Of a stretch of DNA of 13,101 nucleotides, positions 1 through 8,157 are shown piece by piece. Every line of letters begins with the position of its first letter. The stretch's first letter is position 1. Origin of the DNA: Lentisphaeria bacterium (GTDB lineage Bacteria > Verrucomicrobiota > Lentisphaeria > Oligosphaerales > Oligosphaeraceae); assembly GCA_028699735.1 (NCBI GenBank), contig JAQVUB010000027.1, positions 1 to 13,101 of the forward strand. Reading direction: 5' to 3'. Under the pieces are notes generated by a model that did not search any database, was not told the DNA's origin, and saw nothing but the letters and a program-made list of their open reading frames with translations. Made by a program: the position numbers and the translations under genes.

Positions 1-587
1 CCACAATATTTCGGCATATTGGCGAGATCGCCGCACTGCAGAATACGCACATGCTTGTTCAATTTCGCCTCGGGATTGCAGAAAACAGTCAGAGCCTCCG
101 CTGTGAAATCCGGAGCAACGACGCATTCTACGAAAGAGGCCATGATTTCCTGTGCTGTATCCGCATCGACCTGACAATTAAAAGCGATGACACTGCCAAA
201 GGCGGCACGTGGATCACAATCCCGAGCTTTCATATACACATCTTTCAGGGTATCACCGGCGGCAGCTAAAGCGGCTCCGCAGGGATTGACATGTTTCATG
301 CAGGCGCAAGCCGGAGACTGGAAAAACTTGACAATATTCAGGCTGTAGCTGAGGTCTTCCAGGTTGGTCTGAGAAAGCCCGCTTTTACCGGTTTTGAGCA
401 CCTTCATATCGCCAATCGGGCAGTATTTCTGCTCCGGTTTATAGAATGCAGCGGTCTGATGCGGGTTGGTTCCGTAGCGCAGATCGTCGACTTTGCGGTA
501 TTGGCGGTTCAGGACGGTGGCCAGATCGGGAAAATTTCCGAGGTGTTTTGAGAGGTAGGTATTTCGGTTCAGTTTGTCATCGGCCAT
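1..587 (-). CDS. purH: AICAR formyltransferase, stand-alone PurH C-terminal-type (partial, 3' end off window)
   Basis: Transfers the formyl group from 10-formyl-THF to AICAR, the penultimate step of purine synthesis; cytoplasmic. My translation of the minus strand from ATG at 587 gives 195 complete residues with PurH signatures: LRYGTNPHQ at about residues 36-44 (usually RYGENPHQ), KHVNPCGAA at 98-106 with the catalytic Lys-His pair, and DPRAAFGSVIAFN at about 125-137. In ordinary bifunctional PurH the RYGxNPHQ motif lies near residue 200, after the IMP cyclohydrolase domain. Here it is near residue 37, and only 55 nt separate this start from the upstream stop, so that domain is absent. The start is supported by AAGGAG 7-8 nt upstream. 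It is probably the third gene of an operon with the exporter and aminotransferase. The name is secure; whether it is a one-domain enzyme depends on the missing C-terminus. Confidence 0.93.
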   Translation of the reverse strand, partial: MADDKLNRNTYLSKHLGNFPDLATVLNRQYRKVDDLRYGTNPHQTAAFYKPEQKYCPIGDMKVLKTGKSGLSQTNLEDLSYSLNIVKFFQSPACACMKHVNPCGAALAAAGDTLKDVYMKARDCDPRAAFGSVIAFNCQVDADTAQEIMASFVECVVAPDFTAEALTVFCNPEAKLNKHVRILQCGDLANMPKYC

Positions 588-642
588 GATATACTCCTTG
601 CTGCTTGGTTGATAGGGTAGTTGATCCGTTGATGATCTGCTA

Positions 643-2706
643 TTATTCGTGTTCTGCGAACTGCATGTCGTAGAGTCTCCGGTAATTACCGTTGAGTTCG
701 AAGAGTTCCCTGTGGTTGCCTTGCTCGATGATGCGTCCCTGTTCGATGACCAGGATGGTGTCGGCCTTTTTGACCGTGCTGAGGCGGTGGGCGATGGCCA
801 GCACGGTGCGGTCATGCATTACATTGTTCAAGGCTTCCTGTACCAGATGTTCGGTGACCGTATCCAAGGCGCTGGTTGCTTCATCGAGAATCAGAATCGG
901 CGGATTTTTGAGAATGGTACGTGCGATGGCCAGGCGCTGCTTCTGGCCGCCGCTGAGCAGATTGCCGCGTTCGCCGACTTTTCGGTCGTACCCGGAAGGG
1001 TCTGCATTGATGAATTCCGCGGCATTGGCCTGCTCAGCAGCTGCTTTGACCTCTTCCATGCTCGCTTCCCGCTTGCCGTAACGGATGTTGTCGGCAATGG
1101 TATCATTAAACAGGAAGGTGTCCTGGGAAACGATTCCGACCAGGTTGCGGAAATCCTGCAGATCGAGGTCACGCAGATCATATCCATCAATCAGGATACG
1201 TCCTAGGCAGGGATCGTAAAAGCGAGCCAGCAAATTGGCCATCGTTGATTTTCCGGAGCCGGTCTGCCCTACGACGGCGACCACGCTGCCTTTTGGAATG
1301 CGCAGGTTCAGATCGGCCAGAACCGGCTGATCGCCGGGGTTGTAGGAAAAGGTTACCTGCTGGAAGATGATCTCGGACTGAAATTCCTTCAGATGCACGG
1401 GGTTGACAGCAAGCGGCAAGGTCGTATCCGTATCCAGAATCTGAAAGACGCGTTCGGCGGCGGCGGCGCTTTTTTGCAGGCTGGCGTTGATTTTGGCCAG
1501 ATCCTTGATAGGTTTATAGGCCTGTTGTGCGGCAAAACCGATGACTGCCAGGGTTGCGAAGGAGACCTGGTAGCGGTAGCAGATCATTACAAAGATGGAG
1601 GCCAGTGCGATGGCCGACAGTTGCATGGTGGGGTGAACCAGGACATCGGCTAGAATCGCCTTGCGCAGAGATTTGAAATACTGCTCATTGACCTCACGAA
1701 AGCGGGAGTATTCGTATTTTTCCTGGTTGAAGGATTTGACGACACGGATGCCGCTGAAGCTTTCCAGCATACGGGACGTTACCGTTGAGATGCGTTCGAG
1801 CACTTTCTTTTCGAAAGTTTTCAGGTATCTCGATAGCAGATAGATGGGAACTACACAGAAGGGCAGGAAAAGGATCATCAGCAGAGCCTGCGTCTGCAGT
1901 TCGGCTTCTCTGGTTTTGCTGATGATGAATTGTCCTGCCACGAGTATGAAGATGGGTGCGGTAAAGAGTTCCGGAATGGAGCTGGAGATGACCCGTTCGA
2001 TGGCGTTGGTATCGTTGGTGCAGCGGCTGATCAACTGGCCGACATCGTTATGTGAGAAAAAGGCGAGGGATTGATGTTGCATTTTATCGAACAGACGTAC
2101 TCTCATATCGGTGACGATCCGGGAACCAACCCAGCGCAAATAATAACGGTTCATCAATTCCCCGATCGACTGCAGGGCAAAGAACAGGAACAGAATGCCG
2201 ATCAGCAGGACGACCACCGGCAGTGTCAGAGCCTGTTCCTGATCAATGGTCAGGTCAATGCCAAAACGGTCAAACAAAGAATTGATTTTCTGCAGAAGGC
2301 GGTTTCGTTTCCGGATGGTGTTGGAAATCTCTTTTTCGGGTTCTGCAATGGGGGAAAGTAAGGGTTCGCTTGTCAACTGCACTTCCGGAGCGGGAGCAAA
2401 CTCGTTTGCAACTGGTATGGTGCCGCTGTCCGATGACGCTTTGGCAGAATGGTGTTTTTTCAGAGGTACCTGGATAATCGGTGCGGGTTTTTCGGAGGCT
2501 CCGGATTTGATTCCTGTTTCAAAGGCATTCAGACCCAGATCCATGACTCTCAGTGCTGCTCCCATGGCACCGCCAATAATGAATCCGGCAAAGGCTCCCA
2601 GCAGGATTTTAAACCAGTAGGGCTTGGCAAATTCTTTCATCAACCGGCAGTAGATGGCTATCGTTCCGGTTTCAGAGACTTTGGCTTTTCGCGCTCGCTT
2701 ACTCAA
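643..2706 (-). CDS. MsbA-like ABC exporter (fused permease-ATPase) with long first loop
   Basis: A half-transporter of the lipid A/multidrug exporter type, 687 aa, in the inner membrane and expected to act as a dimer. A hydrophobic segment lies at about 31-55, followed by a Pro/Ser-rich hydrophilic stretch (about 62-158), then further membrane segments near 161-185, 245-265, 273-295 and 350-398. The ATPase domain is complete: Walker A GQTGSGKST at 480-488, Q-loop VSQD near 526-529, signature LSGGQ at 584-588, Walker B ILILDE at 604-609 and the switch His at 640. Typical MsbA is about 580 aa, and the extra length is mostly the first loop. The start codon is TTG at 2706, supported by AAGGAG (2715-2720) with an 8 nt spacer. 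It overlaps the upstream aminotransferase stop as TTGA, so translational coupling is likely. Lipid or glycolipid export is plausible from MsbA similarity and the sugar aminotransferase upstream, but the substrate is unknown. Confidence 0.93.
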   Translation of the reverse strand: MSKRARKAKVSETGTIAIYCRLMKEFAKPYWFKILLGAFAGFIIGGAMGAALRVMDLGLNAFETGIKSGASEKPAPIIQVPLKKHHSAKASSDSGTIPVANEFAPAPEVQLTSEPLLSPIAEPEKEISNTIRKRNRLLQKINSLFDRFGIDLTIDQEQALTLPVVVLLIGILFLFFALQSIGELMNRYYLRWVGSRIVTDMRVRLFDKMQHQSLAFFSHNDVGQLISRCTNDTNAIERVISSSIPELFTAPIFILVAGQFIISKTREAELQTQALLMILFLPFCVVPIYLLSRYLKTFEKKVLERISTVTSRMLESFSGIRVVKSFNQEKYEYSRFREVNEQYFKSLRKAILADVLVHPTMQLSAIALASIFVMICYRYQVSFATLAVIGFAAQQAYKPIKDLAKINASLQKSAAAAERVFQILDTDTTLPLAVNPVHLKEFQSEIIFQQVTFSYNPGDQPVLADLNLRIPKGSVVAVVGQTGSGKSTMANLLARFYDPCLGRILIDGYDLRDLDLQDFRNLVGIVSQDTFLFNDTIADNIRYGKREASMEEVKAAAEQANAAEFINADPSGYDRKVGERGNLLSGGQKQRLAIARTILKNPPILILDEATSALDTVTEHLVQEALNNVMHDRTVLAIAHRLSTVKKADTILVIEQGRIIEQGNHRELFELNGNYRRLYDMQFAEHE

Positions 2707-3827
2707 CGTCTGAACTCCTTCAGAATACTGAGCAGCGTATCAACAACATATTTTTTCTGAATATGAGATAATTCCGGATAAACCGGTAAAGCAAGCGTCT
2801 CGGAGGCAGCCGTTTCACTTTCCGGAAAATCTCCGCGCCTGCAGCCCAAGGACTGGAAGCATTCTTGCAAGTGCAGGGGAACCGGATAATACACCGCACA
2901 ACCCACCCCGGCATTTTTCAGGGCATCCCAGACCTTGTCGCGCAAACCGTTTTTGAGACGAATGACGAACTGATTAGCGACATGCCGGGTGCACCAGGGC
3001 GCGCAGGTGGGGCAGACGATTTCAGGACAATCTTTGAGCAGACCTTGGTAATCGGCAAAGTTTTTCTGCCGGCTTTCTGTCCAGGAGTCCAGATATTTGA
3101 GTTTATGACTGAGGATAGCGGCCTGCAACGCATCGATGCGGAAGTTGCTGCCGATAACCTGATGGTGGTATTGCGGAGCCATGCCATGATTGCGCAGAAT
3201 TTTCAGCAGCTCATCGCGTTTCGGGTCATTGCACAGTACCATGCCCGCATCTCCGAAGCCGCCGAGATTTTTACTGGGGAAGAAGGAGAGGCAGCCATAG
3301 TCGCCGAGGGCGCCAACGCGTCTGCCGCGGTCTTCCGCACCGATGGCTTGACAGGCGTCTTCGATGACGCAGAGCTTATGTTTTGCGGCCAGTTCAAGCA
3401 ACGGTTGCATGTCAGCTGGCTGTCCATACAAATGCACCGGAATGATGGCCTTGGTACGCGAGGTGATTTGTTCCTCGACTTTGTTGACATCTATCGTGTA
3501 GTGCAGCGGTTCGATATCGACAAACACCGGGGTGGCACCGGCTCGCGATATAGCGCCGGCAGTGGCAAAAAAGCTGTAAGCGCTGGTGATCACTTCATCC
3601 CCGGATCCGATTTTTTCGGCCAGCAAAGCAATCAGCAGGGCATCGGAGCCGGACGAAACCCCGCAAGCATGTCCGGCAGAGCAGTATTCGGCTACGGCTT
3701 TTTCAAAGGCATCTACTTTTGGGCCAAGAATAAATTGTTGGCTGGCACAGACTTCTGCGATTTCCTGCAGAATTTCATCTTTCAGCATGGCGTACTGCTG
3801 TTTCAAATCAAGCAAAGGTACCTGCAT
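2703..3827 (-). CDS. DegT/DnrJ/EryC1/StrS-family PLP-dependent sugar aminotransferase
   Basis: 374 aa, fold-type I PLP aminotransferase of the family that transfers an amino group from glutamate or glutamine to keto-sugar nucleotides. Visible landmarks: opening VPLLDLKQQY typical of the family, GVSSGSDALL at about 56-65 (phosphate binding), EDACQAIGA at 156-164 with the cofactor-binding Asp157, and SFFPSKNLGGFGDAGM at 181-196 with the Schiff-base Lys186. Length is normal. ATG at 3827 is preceded by AAGGA at good spacing. It is the first gene of a likely operon with the ABC exporter and the AICAR formyltransferase, and its TGA overlaps the exporter's TTG. It resembles WecE/WbpE/FdtB-type enzymes that make amino sugars for O-antigen or other surface glycans. 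The exact sugar cannot be told from sequence. Confidence 0.93.
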   Translation of the reverse strand: MQVPLLDLKQQYAMLKDEILQEIAEVCASQQFILGPKVDAFEKAVAEYCSAGHACGVSSGSDALLIALLAEKIGSGDEVITSAYSFFATAGAISRAGATPVFVDIEPLHYTIDVNKVEEQITSRTKAIIPVHLYGQPADMQPLLELAAKHKLCVIEDACQAIGAEDRGRRVGALGDYGCLSFFPSKNLGGFGDAGMVLCNDPKRDELLKILRNHGMAPQYHHQVIGSNFRIDALQAAILSHKLKYLDSWTESRQKNFADYQGLLKDCPEIVCPTCAPWCTRHVANQFVIRLKNGLRDKVWDALKNAGVGCAVYYPVPLHLQECFQSLGCRRGDFPESETAASETLALPVYPELSHIQKKYVVDTLLSILKEFRR

Positions 3828-3908
3828 GATCCAGTCCTTGGGGTTGTAAGTAAAAAAAGAAGCTTAAGCCAGCGCGAATAAACGCCAGCCAGATTTGGAT
3901 ATTGCTAT

Positions 3909-3937
3909 AAAATAACTTAACGGGAGGAAATATGCAA
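3909..3937 (-). promoter_or_regulatory. possible sigma-70 promoter of the aminotransferase-exporter-purH operon
   Basis: On the minus strand TTGCAT (3932-3937) is followed after 17 nt by TATTTT (3909-3914), about 80 nt upstream of the aminotransferase ATG. Spacing is ideal, but the -10 matches the consensus only moderately. This is a motif match only. Confidence 0.3.
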
Positions 3938-3953
3938 CCCGCAGGACGCAATC

Positions 3954-4002
3954 AGGGGGCAGGGGGCGTTAGTTGTAAATGGTAAGTTGTAAGTTGTGAG
4001 GG
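3954..4002. repeat. seven consecutive phased heptamers (degenerate 7-bp tandem repeat)
   Basis: Reading in steps of seven gives AGGGGGC, AGGGGGC, GTTAGTT, GTAAATG, GTAAGTT, GTAAGTT, GTGAGGG with no gap. Two pairs are identical and the rest are variants. The 7-nt period does not fit coding sequence. It abuts the REP-like cluster that starts at 4002. Cyanobacterial STRR sequences are a known parallel for heptameric intergenic repeats, though the units differ. Confidence 0.6.
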
Positions 4003-4083
4003 CAGGTTTAAAAAGTAGCGCAACCGTGACGGTCACGCTACCGTTAAAACCATCGCAACCGGGACGGTCGCGCCACTTTTTTA
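4002..4083. repeat. REP-like palindrome cluster downstream of the glycosidase gene
   Basis: Begins GCAGGTTTAAAAAGTAGCG, also found at 9688-9706 inside the MITE. It contains a compact hairpin (GTAGCG...CGCTAC, 4015-4041) followed by CGCAACCGGGACGGT, also present in the MITE at 9802-9816. The flanks pair roughly (AAAAAGTAGCG with CGCCACTTTTT), so the whole stretch can fold. It directly follows the TAA of the glycosidase on the minus strand and may serve as its transcription end or mRNA-stabilising structure. Confidence 0.6.
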
Positions 4084-6075
4084 TTACTCTTCTTCAAAGA
4101 CGATCAGCGCATAGCCTTTAATACACGGAATGCTGACCGTGATGTAGCCGTCATCTGTTCGTTCGAAAGGAAGTTTTTCTCCTGCAGGAGCCAGATAGAC
4201 GTTTTTGATTATGCGGTCACCTTCGCGGAGCTGGATTTTCTGGTTGAGGACAATCATGGGTTCTTCGATCATCTGACAGGTTTTCAGGCGCTGTTCCGGC
4301 AGATAAGCCAGAAAATGCACCATGCGTCGTCCCGGTTGAGAGGTTACCGTTACGCGTGTAAACGAGGGCGCGTCTGGTGTGCGCAGCAATGGGTAAGGCA
4401 GCAGTTTTTTGAGCAGGTTGGCTACCAGCTGCCGCATGGGCACGGGGGCACAATTATGGTAGGTTGTAAAGACCGGGTTGGCGATATAGGCGACTTGTTT
4501 GGTCAGGGTGACTGCTGGTTCGCCGGTATTCCGGTCGGGCGGCAGGTAGACATTGGCCTGGCGTCCGTCCCAGGTATGATTGTAGTATGGTGCAATGATT
4601 TCAGCGAGCACTTTGCTGCCGGCACCGGCCTTGACCTGAAGCCCTCGGTCGTACAGGGTGATCGGCATGTCCGGCTGACCCTCAGAAATTTCCGGGCCAT
4701 TTTTCAGGAAGGCGGGATCGTAGGGGGATTCGCCAATATAATCGACACCCCATTCCTGGAATTCGAAGGCCTGTTTGCTGCCGTTGAGCCCGGCCTCTGC
4801 GCTGGCCAGAATTTTACCGCCTGCATGGAGATGCTGTTGAATGCGTTTTTGGTTTTCCTTTTCCATGGGGGTGTAATCCGGCAGGATCAGCAGAGGATAT
4901 TGTTTCCAGTCGGAGGCATGACTGACGACATTGAACTGCTGTTTGAGTTCACAGAGCATGCGGCTGGCTGCGCAGATGGCATGCCATTCCTGTTCATAAG
5001 CTTTGCGTGTTTCTGGAATGCGCGCGTGTGCGCCTCCGTAGGGTTTGCTCATGACAATGGCCATGTCAGTCAGCGGAACTGCGCCTTTGCACCAAGGTTC
5101 AATTTTTTGCAGGCGTTCATAGATACGCGCATCCATTTCCATGACCGGGTGGTTGATATCTCCCCGAGGGTGAAAATGATCGCCAATGGTCGTGCCCAGC
5201 GCATTTGCCACACCATAGAGGCAGTCGTATTCGAGGCTGGGTTCCGTGCGGATGCCGCCGAAATCCCCCCAGGAGCGATGGAAGCGCCCGGTCATGTTGA
5301 GGACTGGTTTGCCCAGTGTTCGCAGATATCTCGCACCAACCTGCAGGGTTTCATAGCCCCATCCGCCGGTGGGCAGGCATTCGAATTCCAGATAGCTTCC
5401 GATATGCTGCTGCGCTTCAAAGTCAACACCGTTGAAATACAGGAGAGCATCGGGTTTTATTTTGCGTACGGCATTAGAAATCCGGGTGGCCATATGCACG
5501 ACTTTACGATAATTGTAAGTGTAGAGCTGGTTTTCATCTTTCCAGTCGATTCCCTCTTTTTCCATGGCCTCAAGGCATTCGATGCCGATGCAGGGTTCGG
5601 TTTGCATGCAATCGATAAAGAGTCCGTCCACTCCGCAGTGTTGGATGGCTTCGACGGCCATCGCTTCGAGGTGGTCGCCATAGGCGCTGTTATAACACAT
5701 TTGCCGGAAGAAGCTGTTGAGCGGATTATCGCTGTAGGTTTTGCCATCCTTTCGGAGGATGAGCCATTCCCGATGCCGCAGGCCTTCCTCATGGCTGAGC
5801 CCCCCATTGATGTAAGCGGTGATACGGATGTTTTTGCGATGGCAGGCCTCTGTAAGTTCAGTAAGCAGATCGCGCCGCATGGCCGCATGACGAATGCCAA
5901 TGTTGGTATAATAATAAGCCGTGCCCAGATTGCATCGCGCCGGAAAAACGACATATTCCGCCCCGATTTTCTGAAACTGTGTGGCAATTTCCTCCATATC
6001 GAAGTTTTTCCCGACATCGGGGTTTGCAGGCATAGTATGGAAGTCAAAAAACAATGCGCGTTGCGGAAAATTCAT
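4084..6075 (-). CDS. putative glycoside hydrolase (GHL6-like TIM barrel with beta-galactosidase-trimerisation-type domain)
   Basis: 663 aa from the preferred start. The N-terminal ~340 residues look like a (beta/alpha)8 barrel of the hypothetical glycosyl hydrolase 6/fucosidase-like type: FFDFHTM near the start, ITAYINGG, GVDGLFIDCM (Asp about 155 in this numbering) and LEFECLP (two Glu, about 230 and 232) are candidate active-site strands. Residues about 340-435 (YPLLILPDYTPM, GGKILASAEAGL) resemble the Rossmann-like trimerisation domain of GH42-type enzymes. The C-terminus is beta-rich. There is no signal peptide, so it is probably cytoplasmic. An ATG at 6090 is possible, but only poly-T precedes it; the ATG at 6075 has ATGGAG (6085-6090) 9 nt upstream and is preferred. 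It lies downstream of the second DegT aminotransferase, separated by a large hairpin. The fold assignment is fair; the substrate and catalytic residues are inferred. Confidence 0.75.
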   Translation of the reverse strand: MNFPQRALFFDFHTMPANPDVGKNFDMEEIATQFQKIGAEYVVFPARCNLGTAYYYTNIGIRHAAMRRDLLTELTEACHRKNIRITAYINGGLSHEEGLRHREWLILRKDGKTYSDNPLNSFFRQMCYNSAYGDHLEAMAVEAIQHCGVDGLFIDCMQTEPCIGIECLEAMEKEGIDWKDENQLYTYNYRKVVHMATRISNAVRKIKPDALLYFNGVDFEAQQHIGSYLEFECLPTGGWGYETLQVGARYLRTLGKPVLNMTGRFHRSWGDFGGIRTEPSLEYDCLYGVANALGTTIGDHFHPRGDINHPVMEMDARIYERLQKIEPWCKGAVPLTDMAIVMSKPYGGAHARIPETRKAYEQEWHAICAASRMLCELKQQFNVVSHASDWKQYPLLILPDYTPMEKENQKRIQQHLHAGGKILASAEAGLNGSKQAFEFQEWGVDYIGESPYDPAFLKNGPEISEGQPDMPITLYDRGLQVKAGAGSKVLAEIIAPYYNHTWDGRQANVYLPPDRNTGEPAVTLTKQVAYIANPVFTTYHNCAPVPMRQLVANLLKKLLPYPLLRTPDAPSFTRVTVTSQPGRRMVHFLAYLPEQRLKTCQMIEEPMIVLNQKIQLREGDRIIKNVYLAPAGEKLPFERTDDGYITVSIPCIKGYALIVFEEE

Positions 6076-6137
6076 GTTGAAAAGCTCCATAAAAAAAACA
6101 GTTGTTTTGATGTAATACGTCAGCGACTTGGTCGTCG

Positions 6138-6263
6138 TTTTTTTACAACGAAAAATGCGAACCGACCCGAAAAAATTTCATGGGAAGCGACTTTGACTGC
6201 GGGAATGCGTTGTCCATCCCATGAAATTTTTTTGGGTCGTTAGTGTCTTTCGTTGTAAAAGAA
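6138..6263. repeat. inverted repeat element A (CATG-core hairpin family)
   Basis: Arms of about 45 bp run from TTTTTTTACAACGAAAA to TTTCATGGGA on the left and back from TCCCATGAAAT to TTCGTTGTAAAAGAA on the right; the match is imperfect in the middle of each arm. The inner segment between the two CATG words is 45 bp (6179-6223) and contains TTGACTG at 6193-6199. It lies between the aminotransferase stop (6298) and the glycosidase start, both on the minus strand, so a transcript would carry a stem of about 45 bp there. It could terminate, attenuate or protect the message. Two relatives lie at 7743-8374 and 10955-11085. Confidence 0.85.
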
Positions 6264-6297
6264 TACCACTGCCACTCAGCTTTGCTTACGGTAGAGG

Positions 6298-7539
6298 TTA
6301 TTTCCGGAAGGCACGATCAACTTTCTGGAAAGCTTTTGCCACCAGGCCAGCTTCTTCTTCTCCCCAGCTTTCAAAGACAGTCAGGTTGAAACACTCCTGC
6401 ATAATCGTCAAAGCATTGGGACAGGGGAAGGAACGGGCAGAATCCCCTTTGTAAAGCGGATTGTTCCAGGGATGTTTTTGCGGGCGGTTCTGGAACCAGT
6501 CCCGCAAAAAGGGCAAGGCGGCATCGTACGAAATGTTCATTTTGACCCCTTCGGCGACCAGTGCCTCACAATATTCCTTCTTACTGCAGGTAATCTGTTC
6601 GTGGTTGACTTTCAGACGCCACCACCAGTAGGAGTGTTCCGCACCAGGCAGCAAAGCGGGGATGCTGATCGATGGCAAGCTTTTCAATGTTTCAGCGAGC
6701 ATGGCGGAAAACTTCTGTCGCCGGGCAATAATTCCAGGCAGTTTTTTCAGTTGTTCACGTCCAAGAGCCGCTCCCAGTTCGTCGAGATTGCAATTCAGGG
6801 AACAGATGACGTTTCCATTCGCTTCAGGCAGATTGAAGGGTTTGCCGCGGTCTGCGGCACGACGGCAGCGCCAGTAGAGGTCTTCCGTTTTACAGAAAAC
6901 AGCTCCCCCTTGGCCGCCGGTACAGAAATGTTTGCCGAACATCAGCGAAAAAGCGCCATAGGTTCCGAAGGTACCGACCATTCGACCGTTGATTTTTGCT
7001 CCATGCGATTGAGCGCAGTCTTCGATGACCGGTAAGTGCCTGGCTTCTGCAATCTTCAGGATGCCTTCGATATCAGCTGGTTCGCCTCCGATGTGTGCGA
7101 CGATGATGGCGCTGGTCAGTGGTGTCAGGGCCGCTTCCACTTCTTTTACACCGATATTGTATTTTCCTGGGGCGCAATCCGCTATGACTGGGATGCAGCT
7201 GTTCATGACGATCGGCATGATGCCTCCGGGATCGGTCACTGCGCTGACCACGACTTCAGAAAAGGGTGGCAGTTCGAGGGCACGCAGGGCGACAAACACG
7301 GCATTGGTTCCGGAATTCAGGCCATCGGCATATCCCCCTCCCAGGAAAGCAGCAAATTCTTTGCCGAAGTTTTCTTCCTCCTCGCCATTGTAACCGAAGG
7401 CCTCTCCACTGGCGATGCTCTTGTCAAAAAGCCGCAGGGCAGCCGCTTTTTCCTCGATCCCAAAATGTCCTCTTGCCGGAAAATCCTTGGTAATCGTTTT
7501 GGAGCCGCCCTGGATGGCCAGCTGACAGAAATTCGACAT
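6298..7539 (-). CDS. DegT/DnrJ/EryC1/StrS-family aminotransferase (second, diverged)
   Basis: 413 aa from the preferred start; PLP-dependent, cytoplasmic. Landmarks in this numbering: GLNSGTNAVFVAL at 73-85, VIEDCAQSHGAK at 171-182 with Asp174 binding the pyridine nitrogen, and FGKHFCTGGQGGAVF at 201-215 with Lys203 as Schiff base. This active-site string differs from the usual PSKNL version, and the N-terminus (LAIQGGSK) resembles the StrS/AHBA-synthase-like branch. The open frame extends to an ATG at 7596, but the internal ATG at 7539 has a near-ideal GGGAGG (7545-7550) 5 nt upstream and gives the family's usual start, so it is chosen. It is probably co-transcribed with the glycosidase downstream, with element A between. 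The family is secure; the substrate (keto-sugar or keto-cyclitol) is unknown. Confidence 0.92.
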   Translation of the reverse strand: MSNFCQLAIQGGSKTITKDFPARGHFGIEEKAAALRLFDKSIASGEAFGYNGEEEENFGKEFAAFLGGGYADGLNSGTNAVFVALRALELPPFSEVVVSAVTDPGGIMPIVMNSCIPVIADCAPGKYNIGVKEVEAALTPLTSAIIVAHIGGEPADIEGILKIAEARHLPVIEDCAQSHGAKINGRMVGTFGTYGAFSLMFGKHFCTGGQGGAVFCKTEDLYWRCRRAADRGKPFNLPEANGNVICSLNCNLDELGAALGREQLKKLPGIIARRQKFSAMLAETLKSLPSISIPALLPGAEHSYWWWRLKVNHEQITCSKKEYCEALVAEGVKMNISYDAALPFLRDWFQNRPQKHPWNNPLYKGDSARSFPCPNALTIMQECFNLTVFESWGEEEAGLVAKAFQKVDRAFRK

Positions 7540-7650
7540 GAAATCCTCCCTCTCCTGCACTTTTTTCGATAAATGAATAAGCATCGAGAAAAACAAAAAC
7601 AGTCATACCACCGCGCAATCTGTTTGAGGATAGCGGACAGGTAATCAAAA

Positions 7651-7678
7651 AACATACATCCAAAACGCTATTTTGCAA
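7651..7678 (-). promoter_or_regulatory. possible sigma-70 promoter for the aminotransferase-glycosidase pair
   Basis: On the minus strand TTGCAA (7673-7678) is followed after 16 nt by TATGTT (7651-7656), about 110 nt upstream of the preferred ATG. The TTGCAA is itself palindromic and could belong to an operator. Motif match only. Confidence 0.35.
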
Positions 7679-7832
7679 TACAAAACCAGCTTCCTGCAAA
7701 AAAGTGGCGCAAATAAGAAGGAATGCGTCAGTGAACTTGTTTTTTAACCACGAAAAGCACGAACTGACTCGGGGTGGACTGGCGTCCACAACCTATAGTT
7801 ATCAGCTGTCAGCCGTCAGCCTGTCCATTAAA

Positions 7833-8000
7833 GTCCATCGTCCATCGTCCATCGTCCATCGTCCTCGTCCATAAGGTCCATAGGGTCCATAGGGTCCATC
7901 AGGTCCCTCGTCCCTCGTCCCTCGTCCCTCGTCCCTCGTCCCTCGTCCCTCGTCCCTCGTCCCTCGTCCCTCGTCCCTCGTCCCTCGTCCCTCGTCTATC
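7833..8000 (+). repeat. left-arm heptamer/nonamer tandem array, 13 perfect GTCCCTC copies
   Basis: Four GTCCATC (7833-7860), one GTCCTC (7861-7866), four nonamers GTCCATAAG/GTCCATAGG/GTCCATAGG/GTCCATCAG (7867-7902), thirteen perfect GTCCCTC (7903-7993) and one GTCTATC (7994-8000). Every unit begins GTC. Perfect copies suggest recent expansion by replication slippage. No spacers are present, so it is not a CRISPR array. Confidence 0.95.
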
Positions 8001-8157
8001 GTCTAAAAACCTTCTTCGAAAAACAAGAAGTTGGGCCATAGTAGTATGAAAAAAAATTCATGGGAAGTATAACGCATGATATCAGTCAACGCTATTGCCA
8101 TGAATTTTTTTCGTACTAATATCATTACATTTCTTGTTTGAAGAAGAAGATTTCATG

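Noticed and set aside
3932..3985. 17-codon open frame with GGGAGGAAAT before its ATG
   Set aside because: Despite the good ribosome-site match, it runs across the heptamer tract and ends inside it; too short and repeat-derived to support.
6076..6090. Upstream ATG (6090) for the glycosidase
   Set aside because: No ribosome site precedes it, while its own bases form the ATGGAG that serves the ATG at 6075.
4315..6243. Long plus-strand open frame (642 codons) opposite the glycosidase gene
   Set aside because: It is wholly antisense to a gene with recognisable protein motifs; its product shows no family signature and it runs into the hairpin element.
7540..7596. 19-residue N-terminal extension of the second aminotransferase
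   Set aside because: The internal ATG at 7539 has a near-consensus GGGAGG and fits the family's usual N-terminus.
7774..8049. Open frame giving a repeated Arg-Pro-Ser-Ser-Leu-Val-Pro peptide
   Set aside because: This is just the GTCCCTC heptamer read through three frames; there is no ribosome site and the array is mirrored in non-coding DNA.
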